This document shows, in pieces, positions 17,256 to 26,733 of a stretch of DNA of 64,000 nt. Position 1 is the stretch's first letter; the number at the start of each line of letters is the position of its first letter. The notes beneath the pieces were generated by a model. That model had not been told where the DNA came from, ran no database searches, and worked only from the letters and a program-made list of their open reading frames with translations. The DNA lies in assembly GCF_005885815.1 (NCBI RefSeq), contig NZ_CP040602.1:1503630-1567629 (forward strand), in the 5' to 3' direction. A program made the translations under genes and the position numbers. This DNA is from Thiomicrorhabdus sediminis. Its GTDB lineage: Bacteria > Pseudomonadota > Gammaproteobacteria > Thiomicrospirales > Thiomicrospiraceae.

Positions 17256-18518
17256 TTAAAACTCTCTTCGCGTTAGTACATCTTTTTCGCCTTCAGAACG
17301 TGCAATCACCACAGCACCTACCGAATCGCTGAATACATTGACCGCGGTGCGCATCATATCAAGCAATCTGTCGACGACCAATAGCAAACCAATTGCCTCC
17401 GCCGGCAGACCTACCGCAACCAGAATGATACTGATCGCCACCAGACTCGCCGAAGGAATTCCGGCCACACCGATGGAAGTGGTCAAAGCGATAAAGACAA
17501 TCAACAATTGGGTAGTGAAGTCCAAAGGCACACCAAAAAGCTGGGCGATGAAAATGGCTGCAACACATTCGTATAAGGCAGTACCGTCCATGTTCACGGT
17601 TGCTCCCAAAGGCAGTACAAAACTGGTGACACGGTTGGAAACACCGGCGCGGTTTTCCACCGCATTCAAGGTGACGGGCAAAGTCGAAGACGATGAACTG
17701 GTTGAAAACGCTGTCAATAACGCCGGTGCCATCGCCTGAAAATGCAGCCATGGATTTTTGATACCGCCGACAAAACGCAAAATCAACGGCATCACTACCA
17801 CTAAATGAATCAATAAGGCGATTGCCACCGTGGCAAAGAACAGCGCCAGATTGCCGAACTGATCGAACCCGGTTTTCGCCACCGAAGCGGCAACCAGACC
17901 GAATACCCCTAAAGGAGCAAATTTCATGATCAGGGCGGTGATCATCATCATCACTTCAAACACGCCCTGCCAGAAATTGTGCATAGTCTGCGCCAGGTCG
18001 CCTTTTAGTCGCGTCATAAAAAAGCCAAACAGCAAACTGAAGAAAATCAAACCCAGCATCTGTCCGGAAGCTGCCGCATCCACTACATTGGTCGGAATCA
18101 TACGCAAGAACACATCAACCACATCACCGACTGATTTACCTTCTACCGCTTGCGAAACCTTTTCATTGGCTTCAATCACCGGCGCCGGATTATTGGAAAC
18201 ACCCGGTTCAATCGTGTTGACCAGAAACAGACCGATCATAATGGCGATAAAACTGGTGGCGACATAATAACTGATGGTCTTTATGCCCAAACGACCAAAG
18301 CCGCCTTGAGCACCGACATTACCGATACCGGTGATAATGGCGGAGACCACAAGCGGCACCACAATCATTTTCAATGCATTTAAAAACAGCGTACCGATAA
18401 AGGTGTAAACCGCTAACCAAGGAAGACCTAAAATAGTACCTTCAGTACCGGTCACGGATCCCATTATCGCGGCCAGAACCAAAGCAATTAAGATTTGCCA
18501 ATGTAGAGCCAGTTTCAT
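17256..18518 (-). CDS. Dicarboxylate/amino acid:cation symporter (DAACS family)
   Basis: A 420-residue multi-span membrane protein of the SDF (GltP/DctA) family. The diagnostic serine-rich reentrant loop SSSSTLPVTL and the following PLGATVNMDGTALYE motif are intact, as is the late VVDRLLDMMRTAVNV helix with its substrate-binding Asp and Arg. It imports a C4-dicarboxylate or an acidic/neutral amino acid with Na+ or H+; the substrate cannot be told from the sequence. The ATG at 18518 has GGAG six bases ahead; a TTG directly upstream is in frame. It precedes the 113-residue hypothetical gene. Confidence 0.9.
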   Translation of the reverse strand: MKLALHWQILIALVLAAIMGSVTGTEGTILGLPWLAVYTFIGTLFLNALKMIVVPLVVSAIITGIGNVGAQGGFGRLGIKTISYYVATSFIAIMIGLFLVNTIEPGVSNNPAPVIEANEKVSQAVEGKSVGDVVDVFLRMIPTNVVDAAASGQMLGLIFFSLLFGFFMTRLKGDLAQTMHNFWQGVFEVMMMITALIMKFAPLGVFGLVAASVAKTGFDQFGNLALFFATVAIALLIHLVVVMPLILRFVGGIKNPWLHFQAMAPALLTAFSTSSSSSTLPVTLNAVENRAGVSNRVTSFVLPLGATVNMDGTALYECVAAIFIAQLFGVPLDFTTQLLIVFIALTTSIGVAGIPSASLVAISIILVAVGLPAEAIGLLLVVDRLLDMMRTAVNVFSDSVGAVVIARSEGEKDVLTRREF

Positions 18519-18544
18519 CAATTTCTCCTATTCGTTGGCCTAAA

Positions 18545-18583
18545 ACAAAAAAAGCGCTGAAACCAGGTTTAGCGCTTTTTTGA
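18545..18583. terminator. Terminator of the rhodanese gene
   Basis: AAAGCGCT (18551-18558) pairs with AGCGCTTT (18571-18578) with flanking A and T runs. It lies downstream of the minus-strand rhodanese gene and upstream of the symporter start. Confidence 0.85.
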
Positions 18584-18606
18584 TTTGGAAGATTCCAGAT
18601 TACGTT

Positions 18607-18903
18607 TTATACGTCCGGGCACTGCTGCCAGGCCATAAATGAACCCAGGTTATAGACTTCATTAAACTGCTGCGACAATAAGATCTGCATCGCCATATGC
18701 GAACGCTGACCAGAACGACAGAACACGATTACCGGTACATCCTTTTTCAACATGCTTTCCGCTAAACGATCGATATCCTGTAGGGGAATATTCATCGCGC
18801 CAGGCAGTTTAGATTCTGAATACTCTTCTGGAGTACGCACATCAACCAACTGGGCGTTTTTTTCTTTGATGAGACGCTTGGCGTCATCGCATGGAATGAA
18901 CAT
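18607..18903 (-). CDS. Single-domain rhodanese-like sulfurtransferase
   Basis: A 98-residue cytoplasmic rhodanese domain. The active-site loop is CRSGQRS with Cys62, and the N-terminal LVDVRTPEEY motif is present. Such proteins move sulfane sulfur as a Cys persulfide. In a sulfur oxidiser it could feed thiosulfate or persulfide chemistry, including the persulfide dioxygenase encoded 13 kb away; this link is inference. It has its own terminator and so is probably monocistronic. Confidence 0.88.
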   Translation of the reverse strand: MFIPCDDAKRLIKEKNAQLVDVRTPEEYSESKLPGAMNIPLQDIDRLAESMLKKDVPVIVFCRSGQRSHMAMQILLSQQFNEVYNLGSFMAWQQCPDV

Positions 18904-19080
18904 CTATTTTTTACTCCATTTCTTACAATTTTTATTTGGTGCGTAATATACCCTAAATTCGTCATTTTTAACAGAAAAGCGTCATCATAACTTATTAAGT
19001 TAGCCCAAATTTTAATTATATTAATTCATTTAATTTATTGGATTTGCCGCGCAGTTTAAAGCAATTGACAGGCAACAAGT

Positions 19081-19584
19081 TTACAAAAACATGACAACGA
19101 AAAGATAACCTAACCAAATCACCAACGCGCTATAGACCGCCGCCAGGATATCGTCAAACATAATGCCAAAGCCGCCCTCAAGCTTTTCGTCGGCCCATTT
19201 AATCGGCCAGGGTTTGGCAATATCAAAAGCTCTGAACACGACAAACGCCGCCAGCCAATACCAAATATTCTGCACCGGCAACAATAGCAGCACCAACCAG
19301 ATACCGACAAACTCGTCCCAGACAATGCCGCCATGGTCGTGTACCTTCATATACTCGGAGGATTTGCCACAGATCGCATTCCCGGCAAACAAACCGATAA
19401 TAAACAACATCCAAGCCGCTGAGGGCGCCCAGACAATCAGTGGTAAAAACGCCAGCCAGCCCAACAAGGTACCGAAAGTCCCGGGCGCTTTGGGTGCCAA
19501 GCCGGAACCGAAACCAAAGCCGAGCATTAGCCATGGATTTTTACGCAATTCGGCAAAACGGGGGATACGAGGTTTATCTGACAT
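19081..19584 (-). CDS. pgpA: Phosphatidylglycerophosphatase A
   Basis: A 167-residue inner-membrane enzyme that dephosphorylates phosphatidylglycerophosphate to phosphatidylglycerol. The family motifs are GSGLAPKAPGTFGTLLGW near the N-terminus and the acidic IVWDEFVGIWL, followed by FRAFDIAKPWPI. There are about three membrane segments, matching E. coli PgpA. In many gammaproteobacteria pgpA follows thiL; here thiL is 25 kb away and pgpA lies downstream of argG. Confidence 0.92.
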   Translation of the reverse strand: MSDKPRIPRFAELRKNPWLMLGFGFGSGLAPKAPGTFGTLLGWLAFLPLIVWAPSAAWMLFIIGLFAGNAICGKSSEYMKVHDHGGIVWDEFVGIWLVLLLLPVQNIWYWLAAFVVFRAFDIAKPWPIKWADEKLEGGFGIMFDDILAAVYSALVIWLGYLFVVMFL

Positions 19585-19616
19585 AAATTTATCTTTTACA
19601 GATTGGCAAGCCTAAA

Positions 19617-19645
19617 CAAAAAACGGCGTATTTAACGCCGTTTTC
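19617..19645 (-). terminator. Terminator of argG
   Basis: AAACGGCGT pairs with ACGCCGTTT around an ATTTA loop (19621-19643). A and T runs flank both sides. Confidence 0.88.
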
Positions 19646-19658
19646 ATTCAACTCAATA

Positions 19659-20870
19659 TTACTTATTGCGTCGTTTGGCTGCGGTCTTGAGGCGCAAGGC
19701 GTTGAGTTTGATAAAGCCTTCCGCATCCTTATGGTTATAAGCGCCGCCGTCTTCTTCGAAAGTGGCTATGGCTTCGTCAAACAGACTGTTTTCAGAAGTA
19801 CGGCCGACAATAATGACGTTCCCCTTATAAAGTTTCAAACGCACATTACCGCTAACGTTTTCCTGCGACTTATCGATCATCGCCTGAAGCATTTCACGCT
19901 CTGGCGCGAACCAGAAGCCGTTATAGATCATCTCGGCATATTTCGGCATCAACTCATCTTTCAAGTGCGCCGCATTACGATCAAGCGTCAAAGATTCCAT
20001 GGCACGGTGTGCTTTTAGCATAATGGTACCGGCCGGTGTTTCATAACAACCACGCGCTTTCATACCGACAAAACGGTTTTCGACGATATCGTCACGACCG
20101 ATACCGTTTTCACCACCCACCTTGTTCAAAAATTCCATAACGGTTGCTGGAGACATCTTCTCGCCGTTGATACCGACAATATCACCTTTTGCGAATTCAA
20201 TATCCAGATAAGTCGGCTGATCCGGCGCGTTTTCCGGAGAAACCGTCCATAGCCACATATCTTCTTCCGGCTCGTTTTCCGGATGTTCGATAATGCCGCC
20301 CTCATAAGAGATGTGCAGCAGGTTGGCATCCATTGAGTAAGGTGATTTCTTACCTTTTTTCTTCTCAATAGAAATACCATGCTCTTCGGCATAAGCCATT
20401 AGCTTTTCACGCGACATCAGATCCCATTCACGCCAAGGCGCGATGACCTTGACTTCCGGCATCAATGCATAGGCGTTCAATTCGAAACGCACCTGGTCGT
20501 TACCTTTACCGGTCGCCCCGTGAGCTACCGCATCGGCACCCGTCTCTTTGGCAATTTCAACCAAGCGCTTGGAAATCAATGGACGCGCGATCGAAGTACC
20601 CAGACGGTACTCGCCTTCATAGATGGCATTAGCACGCATCATCGGGAAAACGAAATCACGCGCGAACTCTTCACGTAGATCCTCGATATAAATCTCTTTG
20701 ATTCCCATCGCCTGGGCTTTGGCACGCGCCGGTTCGATCTCTTCGCCCTGACCGATATCAGCAGTGAAAGTCACCACTTCGCAGTTGTATTCATCTTGCA
20801 ACCACTTAGCGATAATTGAAGTATCCAAACCACCGGAATAAGCTAAAACGACCTTTTTGATTTCTGACAT
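19659..20870 (-). CDS. argG: Argininosuccinate synthase
   Basis: A 403-residue type 1 enzyme that joins citrulline and aspartate using ATP, the penultimate step of arginine synthesis. The ATP-binding P-loop is [10 protein letters not shown] near the N-terminus. Other conserved segments are [14 protein letters not shown] and [17 protein letters not shown]. Length matches the ~400-residue family. It is divergent from psd, with a candidate -10 (TATAAT) in the shared region. Confidence 0.96.
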   Translation of the reverse strand: MSEIKKVVLAYSGGLDTSIIAKWLQDEYNCEVVTFTADIGQGEEIEPARAKAQAMGIKEIYIEDLREEFARDFVFPMMRANAIYEGEYRLGTSIARPLISKRLVEIAKETGADAVAHGATGKGNDQVRFELNAYALMPEVKVIAPWREWDLMSREKLMAYAEEHGISIEKKKGKKSPYSMDANLLHISYEGGIIEHPENEPEEDMWLWTVSPENAPDQPTYLDIEFAKGDIVGINGEKMSPATVMEFLNKVGGENGIGRDDIVENRFVGMKARGCYETPAGTIMLKAHRAMESLTLDRNAAHLKDELMPKYAEMIYNGFWFAPEREMLQAMIDKSQENVSGNVRLKLYKGNVIIVGRTSENSLFDEAIATFEEDGGAYNHKDAEGFIKLNALRLKTAAKRRNK

Positions 20871-20908
20871 GATGTCTTCCCTTAAACTAGATTCTGTTAA
20901 TTGCGCGA

Positions 20909-20914
20909 ATTATA
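20909..20914 (-). promoter_or_regulatory. Candidate -10 box for argG
   Basis: The minus strand reads TATAAT about 39 bases before the argG ATG. The matching -35 region is weak, so this is a partial call. Confidence 0.45.
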
Positions 20915-20963
20915 CATTAAAATCGCACTGTTATTAATGTTAGATAAGCCGGAAAACCAGATA

Positions 20964-21860
20964 ATGTCCAAATTTTTTGACCTGATCAAGGTCACCCCCC
21001 AGTACCTTATTCCCAAACATATGCTTTCCAGTGCAATGCATTGGTTTATGCAGGTGGAAACACGCTGGGTCAAGAACATCACCATTAAAGCCCTAACCAA
21101 AATCTATGGTATTAATGTCAGTGAAGCGGCCGATGAAGATATTGAAAACTATCCTCACTTCAACGCTTTTTTCACCCGCGCCTTAAAACCAGAAGCGCGT
21201 CCAATCGATGACACGCCAAATAGCTGGGTCAGTCCGGTGGATGGCTTGATTAGCCAGGCGACTGCAATCAACGGCAACAAGATCATTCAGGCCAAATGCC
21301 ACGATTACACTGTAGAAGCCCTGGTAGGCGGCGACATCGAATACGCCAAACAGTTTACCGACGGTGATGCCATGGTGATTTACCTATCACCCAAAGATTA
21401 TCACCGCATCCACATTCCGGTCGATGCCAAACTGTTATCGATGACTTATGTGCCGGGAGACCTTTTTGCGGTAAATCCTGCCACCGTCCGACAGGTTGAA
21501 GGTCTATTCGCACGTAATGAACGACTGGTGATCCGCTTTGAAAATCAACAAGGCCCGTTCTGCTTAGTCATGGTCGGTGCGATTTTTGTCGGCAGCATGG
21601 AGACCGTCTGGCAAGGCAAAATCACACCGGAATATCAGCCGACTATCCAGCACTGGGATTATCGCGGGCAAAACCTGGAATATAAAAAAGGGGATGAAAT
21701 CGGCCGTTTTAATATGGGATCGACCGTGGTTTTGCTGACTCCAAACGGTCAACTACCGGAATTAGGCAAGATAACCGTAAATACCCCTATTCAAATGGGT
21801 CAACATTTGGCAAAATATCCAGAACTTGATCGCCAAGAACATCAACTTACAAATTCCTAA
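20964..21860 (+). CDS. psd: Phosphatidylserine decarboxylase proenzyme
   Basis: A 298-residue type I enzyme making phosphatidylethanolamine at the inner membrane. The self-cleavage site is GST in [11 protein letters not shown], where Ser becomes the pyruvoyl group of the alpha chain. The SPVDG segment and the YHRIHIPVD segment carry the Asp and His of the protease-like triad. The frame is open further upstream, but the ATG at 20964 fits the family start ([14 protein letters not shown]). It is followed nine bases later by glnB, so the two are likely cotranscribed, an unusual pairing. Confidence 0.95.
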   Translation: MSKFFDLIKVTPQYLIPKHMLSSAMHWFMQVETRWVKNITIKALTKIYGINVSEAADEDIENYPHFNAFFTRALKPEARPIDDTPNSWVSPVDGLISQATAINGNKIIQAKCHDYTVEALVGGDIEYAKQFTDGDAMVIYLSPKDYHRIHIPVDAKLLSMTYVPGDLFAVNPATVRQVEGLFARNERLVIRFENQQGPFCLVMVGAIFVGSMETVWQGKITPEYQPTIQHWDYRGQNLEYKKGDEIGRFNMGSTVVLLTPNGQLPELGKITVNTPIQMGQHLAKYPELDRQEHQLTNS

Positions 21861-22208
<348 letters not shown>

Positions 22209-22226
22209 TCAAGCAATCTGAGCCAT

Positions 22227-22256
22227 AAAAAAGCCCGCTAAATGCGGGCTTTTTTG
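22227..22256. terminator. Bidirectional terminator after glnB
   Basis: AAGCCCGC (22231-22238) pairs with GCGGGCTT (22244-22251) and is flanked by A and T runs. It serves glnB and the convergent methyltransferase-like gene. Confidence 0.9.
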
Positions 22257-22281
22257 TTTTGCATTTTTTTAAGTGCAAGCT

Positions 22282-23052
22282 TTACAGGAACGAAACGCCG
22301 ACGGTGTTTTTCTGCCAGGTTTCATTACTTGCTTCACCTAACGGAATAATCTCCCAGTCCCAAGTTGTTTGCGCTCTGGGTGGTTCAATATCCCACCAAG
22401 GATCAAATTCATCGACCACATCACCAGCCACATTAAACTCCCTGGAATTTCTATCGGCAATCAAACAGACCTCGCCGGAAAATTGCTTTAAGTAATTCAG
22501 ATGGGCAACAATAAGTTGCTTACCAACAATATCGGCATCCTCTTCATTGAGGCCATAATCCGACATTAGCCACTTCACCGGAATTAACGGAATCTGCGTC
22601 ACCAAGTTCAAAGAAACCACCAAATCGATTTGCGGATCATCCAACCACGCCTGTGGTTGCTGAACCATATCTCGCCCTGATGACAACCATTCCAACGATT
22701 CGGTGACATCATGCTCGACCAGACTCAGGTTTGGGTATTTGAGTGCCAATTTTCTGGCGGAATCCAAAAACACCAAATCGACCAGAATGACTTGCTGAAA
22801 ACTTGCACAGAGTTCAGTTAAAGGGATATCGTTTAGAGAACCGGCTCCTAGAATCAGCACCTTACGCTTTTGTACCGCTCTATTCGCAGCTTGTAAAATG
22901 GCCTGCTGACAGTGCTCATAATGGGCATTCCATTGCGGTTGGCAACGTTTTGCACGCGCTGCCATAGCGATGGCTTCTTTTAAATAGCCCATTGTTTTAG
23001 CCTCTGTGAATTTCGTTGGCGTGGTCAAATATTGCCACATTTCCCAAATCAT
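22282..23052 (-). CDS. Methyltransferase-like protein of unknown substrate
   Basis: A 256-residue soluble protein. A Rossmann-type start KVLILGAGSLNDIPL (about 63-77), an acidic end of strand 2 (VILVDLVFLD) and LVVSLNLVTQIP suggest a class I SAM-dependent methyltransferase fold. The first 60 residues are helical and rich in aromatic residues. I cannot name a substrate. It starts 28 bp after ntrC ends on the same strand and may be the last gene of the ntrB-ntrC unit. Confidence 0.7.
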   Translation of the reverse strand: MIWEMWQYLTTPTKFTEAKTMGYLKEAIAMAARAKRCQPQWNAHYEHCQQAILQAANRAVQKRKVLILGAGSLNDIPLTELCASFQQVILVDLVFLDSARKLALKYPNLSLVEHDVTESLEWLSSGRDMVQQPQAWLDDPQIDLVVSLNLVTQIPLIPVKWLMSDYGLNEEDADIVGKQLIVAHLNYLKQFSGEVCLIADRNSREFNVAGDVVDEFDPWWDIEPPRAQTTWDWEIIPLGEASNETWQKNTVGVSFL

Positions 23053-23080
23053 ATAGAGCCCTTAAACAAGATTTGTACCA

Positions 23081-24550
23081 TTAATCATCAAGACCAAGCG
23101 CTTGCGTCTTACGGGTTAGCGTATTACGCCCCCAACCTAGCAATACAGCCGCTTTTTGACGGTGATTGCCGCTCGCTTTCATCGCCACTTCAATCAGAGT
23201 ACGTTCAAAAATCTGCTCGGCACTGGTGTGCAAGCCTTCTCGTCCCGATTTGATAAACGCTTCAGACCAGCGACGCAATGGGGTCTCCCAATTATCACCG
23301 GCGCAATCTTCCTGTTCTGACTCGCTCGGTTCACGCAGCTCCAATGGTAGGTCTTCCATATAGATGGTTTTATCCGGCGCCATAATCGTCAACCAGGTAC
23401 ACAGACTGCGCAACTGACGGACGTTACCCGGCCAAGGTAAGCCTGATAGAAAAGTGTTCACCTCTTTGCTCAAGTTCTTTTCTTCCAAACCTAGCGCTTT
23501 GGCTTCTTTTTCCAGATAGAAACGCAGCAGCAACGGTACATCTTCGGAACGTTCGCGCAAAGCGGGAACCTTGATACGAATAATATTCAGGCGATACAGT
23601 AAATCCTCACGGAACTTGCCTTCACGAACCAGCTGTTCCATATTCTGGTGAGTCGCCGCGACAATACGCACATTAGTCTTGATCGCGCTGCGTCCACCGA
23701 CACGATAAAAACTGCCGTCGTTGAGGACGCGCAATAAACGGGTTTGTAAATCGACCGGCATATCCCCGATTTCATCCAAAAACAGGGTGATTTCATCCAA
23801 AAACAGGGTCCCGCCATCGGCCTGCTCAAAACGCCCGACGCGTTGGGAATGGGCACCGGTAAAGGAGCCTTTCTCATGACCGAACAATTCCGATTCGAGC
23901 AATTCACGTGGAATCGCAGCGGTGTTCAAGGCCACAAAAGGTCCTTCGGCACGCGGACTCAATTCATGTAACGCTTTGGCGACCAGTTCCTTACCGGTAC
24001 CGGTTTCCCCGTTGATCAATACGGTGACATCCAGCTGCGATACGCGCCCTAACACACGGAAAACTTCCTGCATTGCCGGTGCGGCGCCGATAATATTCAA
24101 TGGTTGTTTCTCTGAACGCGGTGAACGCTTGGTACGTTTAACACCACCTGATTGGAAACGTTTTACGGCGCGGTCAACCAGAGTAATGACCTCGTCGATA
24201 TCAAAAGGTTTCGGCAGATACTCAAACGCCTTGTTCTGGTATGACTTAACCGCTGTATCCAAATCGGCATGCGCGGTCATAATAATCACCGGAATCTGCT
24301 TATCCAATTCATGCACGGCTTCCATAAAGGTCAAGCCATCCATATCCGGCATGCGCACATCACTCAGTACCGCAGAGGGTGGAAACTCTTCATAAGCTTT
24401 TAAGGCAACCAAAGGCGAGTCAAAAATCTTCACCAAATAGGGTTTGTCCTCCAGTGCGGCTTCGACTACCCAACGAATGGATGCATCGTCATCCACCACC
24501 CAGACAATCGGCTCTTGCCCTTCTACTGAATTAGAGGTTTGCTCACTCAT
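23081..24550 (-). CDS. ntrC: Nitrogen regulation response regulator NtrC, with duplicated Walker B segment
   Basis: A 489-residue sigma-54 activator. The receiver domain (about 14-130) has phospho-acceptor D64 in LSDVRMPD. The AAA+ domain has Walker A GETGTGKE and the ESELFGHEKGSFTGA loop (GAFTGA-type) that contacts sigma-54. A Fis-type helix-turn-helix ends the protein (NHRQKAAVLLGWGRNTL). The odd part is at residues 248-261: TLFLDEI occurs twice in a row because of a perfect 21-bp tandem duplication, so the Walker B motif is doubled. Other NtrC proteins have one copy. The frame is kept. Its ATG directly follows the ntrB stop codon. Confidence 0.95.
   Translation of the reverse strand: MSEQTSNSVEGQEPIVWVVDDDASIRWVVEAALEDKPYLVKIFDSPLVALKAYEEFPPSAVLSDVRMPDMDGLTFMEAVHELDKQIPVIIMTAHADLDTAVKSYQNKAFEYLPKPFDIDEVITLVDRAVKRFQSGGVKRTKRSPRSEKQPLNIIGAAPAMQEVFRVLGRVSQLDVTVLINGETGTGKELVAKALHELSPRAEGPFVALNTAAIPRELLESELFGHEKGSFTGAHSQRVGRFEQADGGTLFLDEITLFLDEIGDMPVDLQTRLLRVLNDGSFYRVGGRSAIKTNVRIVAATHQNMEQLVREGKFREDLLYRLNIIRIKVPALRERSEDVPLLLRFYLEKEAKALGLEEKNLSKEVNTFLSGLPWPGNVRQLRSLCTWLTIMAPDKTIYMEDLPLELREPSESEQEDCAGDNWETPLRRWSEAFIKSGREGLHTSAEQIFERTLIEVAMKASGNHRQKAAVLLGWGRNTLTRKTQALGLDD
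23768..23809. repeat. Perfect 21-bp tandem duplication inside ntrC
   Basis: Two identical 21-base units lie at 23768-23788 and 23789-23809. They are codon-aligned and encode TLFLDEI twice, over the Walker B motif of the AAA+ domain. Confidence 0.97.
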
Positions 24551-25612
24551 CTACTTTTCCTTTTGATCTAGCGGCAGATAAACCGTAAAAACGGTATTAC
24601 CGGGTTCGCTTTCCGCCACAATTAAACCGTCATGCTGACGTAAAACATTTTGTGCAACCGGCAACCCGATACCTGTACCGGACTTTTTACTGGTTACCAT
24701 TGGATAAAAAATCGAATCAAACACCTCAATCGGAATACCGATCCCTTCATCCTTTATGGAGATGGTGGCAACCAGTGGATAGGTTTTTGCCCCTAAGGTG
24801 AATTTATGTTCAACTCGGGTACGGATAGTCAGAAACCCACCGGTGGTTTCCATCGCCTGAATACCGTTTTGGATCAGGTTCAACATGGCTTGAACCATGG
24901 CTTCAAAATCCATGGTTATATCAGGAATACTCGGATCATAGTCGAGTTTGATATAGACATTCTCGGGTTTTTCATTTTCTACGATCTTGAGGACATAGCG
25001 AATCAGCTCATGCACATTATGCGGTTCTTTGAGACCGCTTTTTTCCGGCCCCAACATTCGGTTGACAAGATTCTTAAGACGCAAGACTTCGTTGGAAATA
25101 ATATCCAGGAAAGCCTGATCTTTTTCGTCGCCACTGCAGCGTTTTTGCAATAATTGGGTCGCTCCCAAAATACCGGCCAAAGGGTTCTTGACTTCATGTG
25201 CCAATGTTTTCACCAAAAGGTTTCCGGCTTCGTACTGGTGCCAGCGCTCATCTTCCTCAACAATACGGTGATGACGTTCGGTATTGTAGATTTCCAATAA
25301 CCAACCGTGTTCATCTTGCAGTTCATAAGGAGAGATGGTGCAGCTGACACGCAGTTTCTCAAGTCCCTGGATATTGACCACATATTCATGCACAGTAATA
25401 CGTTTTTCCGCAGTATGCGCCATATCATCAACCACACCGGGCAGTAATAGCGACCAGTGTTTGCCTTCCATACGATTCGGACTGACCTGAAAAATCTCAC
25501 CGGCGGCGACATTCATAAATTGAATCGTCTCATTATGGTCAAGCCAGATGACCGCTGTTGTCAGCCCTTCCAGCATTTCATAAAAAACGGTCTGTTTTTT
25601 TATCAATTTCAC
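24551..25612 (-). CDS. glnL: Nitrogen regulation sensor histidine kinase NtrB
   Basis: A 353-residue cytoplasmic kinase/phosphatase for NtrC. An N-terminal PAS domain (about 10-115) is followed by the phospho-acceptor H139 in TLAHEVKNPLAG and the HATPase domain with N-box NLIQNGIQAM, G1 IKDEGIGIP and G2 GTGIGLPVA. No membrane segment is present, as expected for a kinase controlled by PII; glnB is about 2.3 kb away. It starts at a GTG and abuts ntrC without any gap. Confidence 0.94.
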   Translation of the reverse strand: MKLIKKQTVFYEMLEGLTTAVIWLDHNETIQFMNVAAGEIFQVSPNRMEGKHWSLLLPGVVDDMAHTAEKRITVHEYVVNIQGLEKLRVSCTISPYELQDEHGWLLEIYNTERHHRIVEEDERWHQYEAGNLLVKTLAHEVKNPLAGILGATQLLQKRCSGDEKDQAFLDIISNEVLRLKNLVNRMLGPEKSGLKEPHNVHELIRYVLKIVENEKPENVYIKLDYDPSIPDITMDFEAMVQAMLNLIQNGIQAMETTGGFLTIRTRVEHKFTLGAKTYPLVATISIKDEGIGIPIEVFDSIFYPMVTSKKSGTGIGLPVAQNVLRQHDGLIVAESEPGNTVFTVYLPLDQKEK

Positions 25613-25629
25613 TTTAACAATTCACCTGA

Positions 25630-26301
25630 TTATTCTGAAACCATTAAGGCCAAGGCCAAACGGTAATCAATCGCATGCAGCGCTTTTTTATCAATGTCGA
25701 CCAGTAAAGGGCCATTTAGTGGCGCCGCGTTTTTGACCTGCAATTCCACTCCGGTGGTCAAACCGATATTGGCCAAATAGCGCAACTCTTCCGGGCTGCG
25801 GTTTTTGATACGCTTGACAATACAGGAGTGGTTTAACTCAATCTCGGTTAAAGGCACCCAGTCATCGCTTTGCAGTTCGCCATCCACCCCCGGAATGGGT
25901 GAACCATGCGGATCATGACTCGGCTCACCTAAGTCAGACCACATGCGATTGGCCAATTTATCGGAAATGGCATGTTCAAGCACTTCCGCCTCTTCATCGA
26001 CTTCGTCCCAAGAGTAGCCTAAACGCTCCACCAGATACTGCTCGAGAATGCGATGTTTGCGAATCATATTAAGCGCGATCTTGCGCCCCGATTCGGTCAA
26101 GGTCACGCCGTAATAACGCTCATAACGGATATAACCTTGCTCGGCGAGTTTTTTCAGCATATTGGAGACCGATGCTTGAGAAATCGCCAAACGCTCTGCA
26201 ATCAAAGAGGTCTGTACGCCCTTATCGACACTTTGACTGCCTTCCAGTTTATAGATAATCTTTAAATAATCTTCCAGTGCTTTGGAAAGCTGGGTGCTCA
26301 T
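25630..26301 (-). CDS. DtxR/MntR-family metal-dependent transcription regulator
   Basis: A 223-residue regulator. An N-terminal winged helix (about 5-70, with TSLIAERLAISQASVSNMLKKL) is followed by the metal-binding dimerisation domain (RKHRILEQYLVERLGYSWDEVDEEAEVLEHAIS, with the His and Glu ligands seen in DtxR/IdeR) and a C-terminal FeoA/SH3-like domain (about 148-220). It should repress or activate iron or manganese genes when metal is bound; which metal is not decidable here. It lies 17 bp upstream of ntrB on the same strand, perhaps by chance. Confidence 0.87.
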   Translation of the reverse strand: MSTQLSKALEDYLKIIYKLEGSQSVDKGVQTSLIAERLAISQASVSNMLKKLAEQGYIRYERYYGVTLTESGRKIALNMIRKHRILEQYLVERLGYSWDEVDEEAEVLEHAISDKLANRMWSDLGEPSHDPHGSPIPGVDGELQSDDWVPLTEIELNHSCIVKRIKNRSPEELRYLANIGLTTGVELQVKNAAPLNGPLLVDIDKKALHAIDYRLALALMVSE

Positions 26302-26339
26302 AAAGTCATTCTCAGTATTTCTGTATTGCAGCCGCTCAT

Positions 26340-26597
26340 TTAATATTGGGTGCTGTTCATCATTTCCCGGACAACTTCCGGGTCGGGAAACGCGAACAAG
26401 TACAATACAAAAAACACGATATAAAATACAAAACGGCTAATGCCTGCAAACGGCAATTTAGGTGTACTGATAATCGCAATGGCAACCCCAGATGCCACAC
26501 TTCCCCAAGCTCCCAGAGTCGCTGCCAATAATGCCAATAACGCACCTATCGCCATCAAATAGTAATGCCAGCTAAACTTTGCTTTTTGCTGATTCAT
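26340..26597 (-). CDS. Small hypothetical membrane protein, 85 residues
   Basis: I do not recognise the family. From the ATG at 26597 (AGGGAT ten bases before) the protein has about 85 residues and two hydrophobic segments: YYLMAIGALLALLAATLGAW and FVFYIVFFVLYLFAF. A short glycine-rich loop joins them. The frame is open 18 codons further upstream, without a ribosome site. It lies upstream of the DtxR-type gene on the same strand with a 38-bp gap. Confidence 0.6.
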   Translation of the reverse strand: MNQQKAKFSWHYYLMAIGALLALLAATLGAWGSVASGVAIAIISTPKLPFAGISRFVFYIVFFVLYLFAFPDPEVVREMMNSTQY

Positions 26598-26733
26598 TGA
26601 TAATATCCCTGCTAAATTCCTACTGGTGATTATTCTACACAGAAAAACCAATCACCGTGACACAACTTTTCCATTTTGGTGCAATTTTGCACAGGCAAAA
26701 TACGCATAAACAAGCAAACATTGAGGTTATTGA

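Noticed and set aside
23922-24395. 157-codon open frame antisense to ntrC
   Set aside because: It lies against the conserved receiver and AAA+ coding sequence and has no recognisable domain.
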